DNA of 5,379 nt, from assembly GCA_029935275.1 (NCBI GenBank), contig JAOZKQ010000153.1:1-5379 (forward strand), in the 5' to 3' direction. Both the position numbers and the translations under genes were made by a program. Under the pieces are notes generated by a model that was not told where the DNA came from, searched no databases, and saw nothing but the letters and a program-made list of their open reading frames with translations. Position 1 is the stretch's first letter. The number at the start of each line of letters is the position of its first letter. This stretch comes from Bacteroidales bacterium (GTDB lineage Bacteria > Bacteroidota > Bacteroidia > Bacteroidales > VadinHA17). Below are positions 1 through 5,379 of this stretch, piece by piece.

Positions 1-332
1 CAATGCCTGCGGTTGGCTTACCCGATGGGTTGCATAAAATTGGGGAAGTTGAAGCAGTAGTTGAGAATGGTATTGCCCGTTTAAAAGACAATACTGCTTA
101 TGCCGGAAGTGTTACAACCATGGACATTTGTGTGAGAAATGGGATTAATCAGCTTGGATTATCGCTTGTTGATGCCATTCGTATGTCTTCTTTAACCCCG
201 GCTAAAATTGTAGGTGTAGATAATAGGAAGGGTAGCCTTGAAAAAGGGAAAGATGCTGATATTATAATTATAGATAAGGATATTGTTGTTCACAAAACCA
301 TTGCTAGGGGGAAGATTGTGTATAGCAGGTAA
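1..332 (+). CDS. nagA: N-acetylglucosamine-6-phosphate deacetylase, C-terminal fragment (5' end outside window)
   Basis: This is the last ~110 residues of a NagA-type amidohydrolase, a cytoplasmic enzyme that removes acetyl from GlcNAc-6-phosphate to give glucosamine-6-phosphate. The reading frame is open to the left edge. Bases 1-2 (CA) would complete an Ala codon, fitting the family's Asp-Ala motif that carries the catalytic Asp just outside the window; that residue cannot be seen. Visible family signatures, in order, are a DG(L)HKIG segment, an AYAGS motif followed by TMD and VRNGI, the helix AIRMSSLTPAKIVGVD, and the closing segment KGSLEKGKDADIIIID then a TIARGKIVY strand, which is the small beta domain of amidohydrolases. 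The stop is TAA at 330-332. The next gene follows closely on the same strand, suggesting co-transcription. A related amidohydrolase such as AgaA (GalNAc-6-P deacetylase) cannot be excluded from this part alone. Confidence 0.88.
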   Translation, partial: MPAVGLPDGLHKIGEVEAVVENGIARLKDNTAYAGSVTTMDICVRNGINQLGLSLVDAIRMSSLTPAKIVGVDNRKGSLEKGKDADIIIIDKDIVVHKTIARGKIVYSR

Positions 333-376
333 TATAGATGGTAAAATGTTTTAATTGGCTTTTTAAAAACTTTATT

Positions 377-2194
377 ATGAAAAATCCCAAATTGTTATTC
401 GCTGTTTTGTTCTTCATTCTTATCCTGTTTTTTCATTGCGCCCCAAAGGATCAAAAAAACGATATTCCAATTCGGTTGACAGCCCTGAATTCAATGCAAC
501 GTGTTTTGGATGGGGAACCAATTAGTGGTAAATCCAGTGTTGAGATTAAGGCTGCAAGAAATGAATATGAAGCTTTTCAGCTGGTCATTTCTGCCGGAGA
601 ATATAACCATTTACAAAATGTGAAAGTTGAAATTTCTGACCTTGAGGGGGATAATGGCAAGATTGCTAAGGGAAACATAGAAATGTTCCGTACAGAAAAT
701 GTTCATATTCGGAATTCTTCACCCAGGGCAGATTTTGAGTCCGGTCTTTTTCCAGACCCTTTGCTTCCATTTATTGATCCTTTGTCAGGGGATTCAATTA
801 TACAATACCAGAGAAAGGAAACCCCTTCAGGAAGAAAGTATATTGGAGCTAAGTATAGTGCTTATCCAATAAATTTATTTCCAGGCCAGTATTGCACTAT
901 TTGGGTGGATGTATATATTCCTAAAAATACAAATGCAGGGACTTATACGGGAAGTTTGAAAGTGACGGCAGATGAAAATATATCATCCATAATTCCAATA
1001 AGCCTGAAAGTATGGAACTTTACTTTACCTGACGTTGCTACACATAGGACGCATTTGGGCCACTTTTCCCTCATTGCAAAAGTGTGGGGAATTGATTCGC
1101 ATTCTGAAAGGTTTCAGGATATTGAGTTGCAGTTCTGTAAAGAGCTGGCAAAACATCGCGTAAATCCCCCGATTCCACATAGCTTGCTGCCTCAGGTCAA
1201 TGATGATGGTTCATTAACTATTATTCCGGAAAAGCATGAAAAGCTTAAGATGTACATCGAGGAAACCCACCTGGTTGATTTTGAAGTGTCACGGACAAAA
1301 TTTATGACCAATACATCGAACAGTTCTTCACCAACCCCGGAAAATCAGACAGATCCCATTGCCATTGAAAAATCAAAACGATATTATAGGGAAATGTACC
1401 AATATCTTAAGGAAAATGGTTGGGAAGAAAGGGCCTATTTATATTTGATAGACGAGCCGAATTCTGTAAAAGATTACAATCAGGTAATTAACCTTGCTAA
1501 AGTAGCTATGGAGGCTGCCCCTGATCTTAAACGACTTGTTGTTGAACAAACCTATAAGCACGACCCATCCTGGCCCGATCTTGATTCCTCAATTGATATC
1601 TGGTGTCCCTTATTTGGTTTTATTGACCGGAAGTCAATTCAGGATAAAATAGCAAATGGTGATGAGGTTTGGTCATATACAGCCCTGGTTCAACCTGCAC
1701 CACCTTATCATCCTGAGTATGAGAAATTGAAAGATAAAAATCCACCATACTGGCATATCGACCGGCCATTAATCATGTACAGGATACCAACCTGGTTAAA
1801 CCGGCAATATGATATTAATGGTTTGCTATATTGGACCACTGCCGGATGGTATGATGATAAGGGGCCATGGCTGGCACCTGCTTTAGCGCATTATGGTGAA
1901 GGGGGGATGGGCCATACTACGGCAAGATATTATAATGGAGGGGGCATACTTTTATATCCTGGCCTGGAAGCCGGATTTGATGGGCCTGTCACTTCTATCC
2001 GGTTAAAAAACATTCGCGAGGGACTTGAAGATTATGAGTACTTTGCCATTCTTGAAAAAGAAGGATATGGTGATTTTGTAAAGGAAATGGTCGATGAAAT
2101 ATGTCCTGAATGGTGGGACTTCACCCAGGACCCGGAAACCTTGCTCAAAGTGAGGGAACAGCTTGCGATGAAGATTGAGTCACTGAAAAAATAA
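377..2194 (+). CDS. GH123 / DUF4091-family glycoside hydrolase-like lipoprotein
   Basis: The predicted product is an exported glycoside hydrolase of about 605 residues. GH123 members characterised so far are beta-N-acetylgalactosaminidases using substrate-assisted catalysis with an adjacent Asp-Glu pair. Start 377 gives MKNPK, a hydrophobic stretch (6-19) and Cys21, a lipoprotein-like signal. An in-frame ATG at 338 would add 13 residues before the signal and is less likely, though it cannot be excluded. An N-terminal beta-sandwich domain (about 25-225) shows AARNEYEAFQLVIS and WVDVYIPKNTNAGTYTGSL, typical of these proteins. The catalytic domain has LIDEPN with Asp359-Glu360 in the expected place, and ends with PVTSIRLKNIREGLEDYEYF, the DUF4091 hallmark. 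It lies 44 nt after nagA and 32 nt before the transporter gene. The family and the DE pair are clear. GalNAc specificity is inferred, because many DUF4091 proteins are uncharacterised. Confidence 0.85.
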   Translation: MKNPKLLFAVLFFILILFFHCAPKDQKNDIPIRLTALNSMQRVLDGEPISGKSSVEIKAARNEYEAFQLVISAGEYNHLQNVKVEISDLEGDNGKIAKGNIEMFRTENVHIRNSSPRADFESGLFPDPLLPFIDPLSGDSIIQYQRKETPSGRKYIGAKYSAYPINLFPGQYCTIWVDVYIPKNTNAGTYTGSLKVTADENISSIIPISLKVWNFTLPDVATHRTHLGHFSLIAKVWGIDSHSERFQDIELQFCKELAKHRVNPPIPHSLLPQVNDDGSLTIIPEKHEKLKMYIEETHLVDFEVSRTKFMTNTSNSSSPTPENQTDPIAIEKSKRYYREMYQYLKENGWEERAYLYLIDEPNSVKDYNQVINLAKVAMEAAPDLKRLVVEQTYKHDPSWPDLDSSIDIWCPLFGFIDRKSIQDKIANGDEVWSYTALVQPAPPYHPEYEKLKDKNPPYWHIDRPLIMYRIPTWLNRQYDINGLLYWTTAGWYDDKGPWLAPALAHYGEGGMGHTTARYYNGGGILLYPGLEAGFDGPVTSIRLKNIREGLEDYEYFAILEKEGYGDFVKEMVDEICPEWWDFTQDPETLLKVREQLAMKIESLKK

Positions 2195-2226
2195 TTTTAC
2201 TATTAAGATAAAATAATTGATTAATT

Positions 2227-3447
2227 ATGGACAGAACAACAAAAAATTATGCATGGTTGGTAGTCGGAATTCTCTGGTTTGTTTCCATGTTAAACTATCT
2301 AGACAGGTTGTTGATTGCATCAATGCGAACCCCGATAAAGGAAGATATTCCAATGACCGATGCCGAATTCGGCCTGTTAACTTCGGCATTCTTAATTATT
2401 TATGCAATTCTCAGTCCTCTTGGAGGGTATTTAGCAGATAGATTTAGTCGTAAATGGGTAATTTTTACCAGTTTGTTGTTATGGTCATTCATAACTTTAC
2501 TAACCGGGTTTGTGCAAAATTATACTCAACTAATTACAACCCGTGCAATTATGGGAATTAGCGAAGCATTTTACATGCCGGCTGCCGTAGCTATGGTAAT
2601 GGATTACCACAAAGGTTCAACTCGATCGAAAGCCTCCGGTATTTTAATGACCGGTTTGTATGCCGGAATGGCCCTTGGCGGACTGGGTGGGTACATTGCA
2701 ACAATCTGGGACTGGCGTTTGGGATATCATCTGTTTGGAGGAATTGGAATTATTTATGCGGTTGTTGTATTTTTCACCCTGAAAGATGCACCTAAAACCG
2801 AAATAGATATTAAAAACGATAGCAAAAACGATTTCAATTTTATCGAGATGTTAAAGAGCCTTTTTAGCAGTTCGGGATACCTGTTAATCCTTTTGTATGG
2901 GTTGCTGGTAAGTGTCTGTTTTTGGCTGATATATGCGTGGTTGCCAACATTTTTCGAAGAGGGTTTTCATCTTTCGGTAGGCGATGCCGGGATTTCAGGA
3001 ACTTTTTATATACAAATTGCCTCGCTCGTTGGAGTGCTTCTCGGAGCCTCTATTGCCGATAAGTGGGCAAAAAACAGCGACAAAGGAAGAATATACATAA
3101 CAGCTATTACATTTATTATAGGTGGTCCGTTTTTGTATTTAATGGCTGCCGCCGATTTGTACTGGATTGCAATTCTCGGCATAATAGTTTTCGGACTCTC
3201 AAAAGGAAATCATGATGCCAACTTTATGCCTATAATTACTCAGGTTGTCGATAAAAAATATCAGGCAACCGGTTATGGAATTATGAGTTTCTTTGGTGTA
3301 ATGAGTGGTGCAATTATGATTTGGGTTGGTGGATATTTAAAAGATATTGGTATTTCGTTAGACCTCGTATTTAAAATTGCTGCAGTGGGAATATTAATAT
3401 CAGGATTTGTACTAATGGCTATCCGTCCGAATAAAACAGAATCTTAG
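2227..3447 (+). CDS. MFS transporter, ACS (anion:cation symporter)-like
   Basis: This 406-residue inner-membrane protein has about 12 hydrophobic helices (roughly 9-29, 48-68, 78-97, 103-125, 137-159, 167-186, 217-241, 255-278, 289-308, 310-330, 346-370, 378-399), with a charged cytoplasmic loop at 187-215 between the two halves. The NYLDR motif at 23-27 at the end of helix 1, the MFS signature GGYLADRFSRK at 66-76, and RAIMGISEAFYMPAA at 106-120 are typical of the ACS group, which includes hexuronate, galactonate and sialate carriers. A degenerate second-half signature (GASIADKWAKNSDKGR) is at 273-288. Length is normal. The ATG at 2227 follows an AT-rich 32-nt gap without a Shine-Dalgarno site, as is common in Bacteroidota. 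From its neighbours it probably imports a sugar or sugar acid released or modified in the periplasm. The substrate cannot be read from the sequence. Confidence 0.88.
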   Translation: MDRTTKNYAWLVVGILWFVSMLNYLDRLLIASMRTPIKEDIPMTDAEFGLLTSAFLIIYAILSPLGGYLADRFSRKWVIFTSLLLWSFITLLTGFVQNYTQLITTRAIMGISEAFYMPAAVAMVMDYHKGSTRSKASGILMTGLYAGMALGGLGGYIATIWDWRLGYHLFGGIGIIYAVVVFFTLKDAPKTEIDIKNDSKNDFNFIEMLKSLFSSSGYLLILLYGLLVSVCFWLIYAWLPTFFEEGFHLSVGDAGISGTFYIQIASLVGVLLGASIADKWAKNSDKGRIYITAITFIIGGPFLYLMAAADLYWIAILGIIVFGLSKGNHDANFMPIITQVVDKKYQATGYGIMSFFGVMSGAIMIWVGGYLKDIGISLDLVFKIAAVGILISGFVLMAIRPNKTES

Positions 3448-3459
3448 AATTATTAAATT

Positions 3460-4317
3460 ATGAAAAATATTATTAAAAATTCGATATTTTTTATCCTGAT
3501 ACTTTTTGTGGCAGGATGTTCTTCCACAAACAAAGACAAAATTGAAGAGTCGGGATTATTGCTTGGCGTGCAAGCCTACACTTTTCATAAATTTAGCTTT
3601 CAGCAGGCAATTGATAAAGTAAATCAATTAGGCTTAAAATACATTGAAGCATATTACGGACAGCCACTTGGCGAAGCAATTGGAGAAGGCAAATTCGACT
3701 ATAAAATGGACAAAGTCATACAACAGAAAGTACTCGACTATGCTAAATCTAGAAATGTTAAAATTATGGCAAGCGGCGTTATCAATTGTAATAATAACGA
3801 CGAATGGAAGCAGCTTTTCGAATTTGCAAAAGCTATGGAAATAGAAGTGATTACATGCGAGCCCGATTACAATATGCTAAAATATATTGACGAACTTGCC
3901 AACCAGTTCAACATCGATGTTGCTATTCACAATCATCCAAAACCTTCGTTATACTGGACTCCAGAGCTGTTCCTCGAACATGTTGAAGGATTAAGTAATT
4001 GTATTGGTAGTTGTGTAGACATTGGGCATTTCAAACGAATGGGGGTTGACCCGGTTGAAGCACTCAAGAAATATGAAGGACGAATAAAATCATTGCATTT
4101 CAAAGATATTCAAGCAAAACAAGAAGGTGAAGAAGAACAGCGCGATATTATTTGGGGGCAAGGGGTTATCAACTTCGAAGGTGTATTATCAGAATTAAAA
4201 AGTCAGAATTTCAAAGGCTTGTTATCCATTGAATACGAATACAACTGGGAGAACTCGGTACCCGATATTGAAGAGTGTATTAAATATTTTAATGCAGAGC
4301 TTGAAAAATTATATTAA
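3460..4317 (+). CDS. Sugar phosphate isomerase/epimerase-like TIM-barrel lipoprotein
   Basis: This 285-residue protein belongs to the xylose-isomerase-like / AP-endonuclease-2 TIM-barrel group, which includes sugar epimerases, isomerases and keto-sugar lyases or hydratases. The N-terminus has a good lipoprotein signal: a hydrophobic stretch and the lipobox FVAGC with Cys20, followed by SSTNKDK. This lacks the acidic run linked to surface export in Bacteroidota, so a periplasmic-facing anchor is likely. Barrel strands are visible as GVQAYTF (36-42), YIEAYYG (61-67), IMASGVI, VITCEPDY, DVAIHNHP, CVDIGHF, SLHFKDI and LLSIEYEY. The usual metal ligands appear present as Glu134, Asp187, His213 and Glu258, with His157, His159 and His190 nearby, so it looks active. 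It starts 12 nt after the transporter stop, strongly suggesting co-transcription, and ends with tandem in-frame stops (TAA TGA). The exact reaction is unknown. Confidence 0.87.
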   Translation: MKNIIKNSIFFILILFVAGCSSTNKDKIEESGLLLGVQAYTFHKFSFQQAIDKVNQLGLKYIEAYYGQPLGEAIGEGKFDYKMDKVIQQKVLDYAKSRNVKIMASGVINCNNNDEWKQLFEFAKAMEIEVITCEPDYNMLKYIDELANQFNIDVAIHNHPKPSLYWTPELFLEHVEGLSNCIGSCVDIGHFKRMGVDPVEALKKYEGRIKSLHFKDIQAKQEGEEEQRDIIWGQGVINFEGVLSELKSQNFKGLLSIEYEYNWENSVPDIEECIKYFNAELEKLY

Positions 4318-4381
4318 TGATAATCATATGTTATATTGTATTGTTTAAATAAGCCATTATTAATAACTAAAAAAAACAGAA

Positions 4382-5379
4382 ATGAATAAATTACCCAATC
4401 GACGTAGTTTTATTAAGACTACCGCTGTAGCAGGTATTGGATTAAGTGTGCTGAAACCAGGTTTAGTTTCTGCTAACCTGCTATCTGATACTAAGAAAAG
4501 AATAGGGATCATTGGACTCGACACCTCGCATTCCATTGCTTTTACCAAAGAATTTAATAATCCCAATGCGGATGCTGAATTGGGTGGCTATAAGGTTGTT
4601 GCAGCCTATCCTAAAGGTAGTAGCGAAATTGAATCAAGTTATAAGCGTATTCCGGCTTATACAAAAGAGATAAAGGAGATGGGGGTAAGCATTGTTAATT
4701 CTATCGACGAATTACTGGAGCTGGTAGATGTTGTTTTACTGGAAACCAATGACGGGCGCTTGCATCTTGAACAGGCCTTGCCGGTGCTGAAAGCTGGCAA
4801 AACAATGTTCATTGATAAGCCTATGACTGCTTCCTTAAGCGATGCCATTGTAATATTTGAAAAAGCTAAACAATATAAAGTACCTGTATTTTCTTCTTCA
4901 TCACTCAGGTTTTTATCAAATGTACAGGCTGTTGCTAATGGCGAAATCGGGAATGTTCTAGGTGCCACAACATTCTCACCTGCCGCTTTGGAGAAAACTC
5001 ATCCTGATTTGTTTTGGTATGGAATTCATGGTGTTGAAATTTTATATGCAGTTATGGGAACAGGCTGTAAAAGTGTGGTCAGGGTTCATACTGATGAAAC
5101 AGATGTTGTTGTTGGAACCTGGAATGATGGTCGCATTGGAACTTTTCGTGGAACCAGAAATGGAAAACATGGCTATGGTGGAATTGCATTTGGTGAAAAA
5201 GGAAGTTTAGATTTGGGGCCATATTCCAGTTATAAACCACTGCTAATTGAAATAGTGAAGTTTTTTGAAACGAAACAAATTCCAGTGAGCCCTGATGAAA
5301 CCCTGGAATTACTGGCTTTTATGGAAGCTGCAGACGAAAGTAAGAGGTTGGGGGGAATACCGGTTAATATGGATGTTAT
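4382..5379 (+). CDS. Tat-exported Gfo/Idh/MocA-family oxidoreductase, 3' end cut by the window
   Basis: The frame opens at ATG 4382 and stays open to the right edge, giving 332 residues plus two bases; little should be missing. The N-terminus has a twin-arginine signal: NRRSFIK (Arg7-Arg8), a hydrophobic stretch at 13-24, and a likely cleavage after VSA at residue 31. A Rossmann domain follows, starting RIGIIGLDTSHS (40-51). Its glycines are spaced as GxxG with Asp47, not the classical GxGxxG. LLETNDGRLHLEQALPVLKAGK (119-140) and FIDKP (143-147) match the family's nucleotide-binding half, with Lys146 in the place of the conserved EKP lysine. The second domain has WYGIHGVEILYAVMG (212-226) with His216 as a candidate active-site residue. 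Members oxidise or reduce sugars with NAD(P), and exported ones such as glucose-fructose oxidoreductase carry bound cofactor. It starts 64 nt after the TIM-barrel gene, behind an A-rich leader. It is unlikely to be GH109, being shorter and lacking that family's usual motif. Confidence 0.87.
   Translation, partial: MNKLPNRRSFIKTTAVAGIGLSVLKPGLVSANLLSDTKKRIGIIGLDTSHSIAFTKEFNNPNADAELGGYKVVAAYPKGSSEIESSYKRIPAYTKEIKEMGVSIVNSIDELLELVDVVLLETNDGRLHLEQALPVLKAGKTMFIDKPMTASLSDAIVIFEKAKQYKVPVFSSSSLRFLSNVQAVANGEIGNVLGATTFSPAALEKTHPDLFWYGIHGVEILYAVMGTGCKSVVRVHTDETDVVVGTWNDGRIGTFRGTRNGKHGYGGIAFGEKGSLDLGPYSSYKPLLIEIVKFFETKQIPVSPDETLELLAFMEAADESKRLGGIPVNMDV

Noticed and set aside
2194..2214. Inverted repeat ATTTTA / TAAAAT after the GH123-like gene as a possible terminator
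   Set aside because: The stem is six A-T pairs with a 9-nt loop and no GC core, so it would be too weak; such pairs are expected by chance in AT-rich gaps.
2217..2441. 74-codon + strand open frame overlapping the start of the transporter gene
   Set aside because: It is a shadow in another frame of a clear MFS gene, with no recognisable protein features.
3644..3844. 66-codon + strand open frame inside the TIM-barrel gene
   Set aside because: It is an out-of-frame shadow of a gene with conserved barrel motifs.
4318..4381. Possible Bacteroidota promoter (TAnnTTTG-type -7 element) before the oxidoreductase gene
   Set aside because: Only loose partial matches were found in this AT-rich 64-nt gap and no paired -33 element, so a separate promoter is not supported.
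4360..4968. Two minus-strand open frames (4360-4566 and 4657-4968)
   Set aside because: Both lie opposite the well-supported oxidoreductase reading frame and their translations show no domain.
4962..5210. 82-codon + strand open frame inside the oxidoreductase gene
   Set aside because: It is an out-of-frame shadow; the overlapping frame carries the conserved family motifs.
4382..5379. Oxidoreductase as a GH109 alpha-N-acetylgalactosaminidase
   Set aside because: The thematic fit with GH123 and NagA is tempting, but the protein is shorter than GH109 enzymes and its nucleotide loop and second domain match a different Gfo/Idh/MocA subgroup.

Overview
The window looks like a piece of a Bacteroidota chromosome, perhaps from a Marinilabiliales or Prolixibacteraceae-type organism; the lineage is inferred. 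The signs are AT-rich DNA with very AT-rich intergenic gaps, no convincing Shine-Dalgarno sites but A-rich leaders before start codons, short lipoprotein signals, and a Tat-exported Gfo/Idh/MocA-type oxidoreductase. No mobile element, RNA gene, CRISPR array or clear terminator was seen.

All five genes are on the + strand and closely packed, so they plausibly form one operon. In order they are: (1) the C-terminal end of an N-acetylglucosamine-6-phosphate deacetylase (NagA-like), cut by the left edge; (2) a predicted lipoprotein of the GH123 / DUF4091 family with an intact Asp-Glu catalytic-type pair; (3) a 12-helix MFS transporter resembling the anion:cation symporter / hexuronate-sialate group; (4) a lipoprotein with a xylose-isomerase-like TIM barrel; (5) a Tat-exported Gfo/Idh/MocA-type oxidoreductase, cut by the right edge near its end. 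Gaps are 44 nt (or 5 nt with an earlier start for gene 2), 32, 12 and 64 nt.

The set reads as a carbohydrate-use locus. The GH123-like lipoprotein would release a sugar (in this family typically an N-acetylhexosamine) outside the cytoplasm. The exported TIM-barrel enzyme and oxidoreductase would modify a sugar in the periplasm, the MFS protein would carry the product across the inner membrane, and NagA would deacetylate a phosphorylated amino sugar in the cytoplasm. The family assignments are well supported; the substrate and order of steps are inference. The most interesting points are the exported isomerase/oxidoreductase pair beside a GH123-like enzyme, and a codon-use difference between genes 3-4 and the genes on either side.
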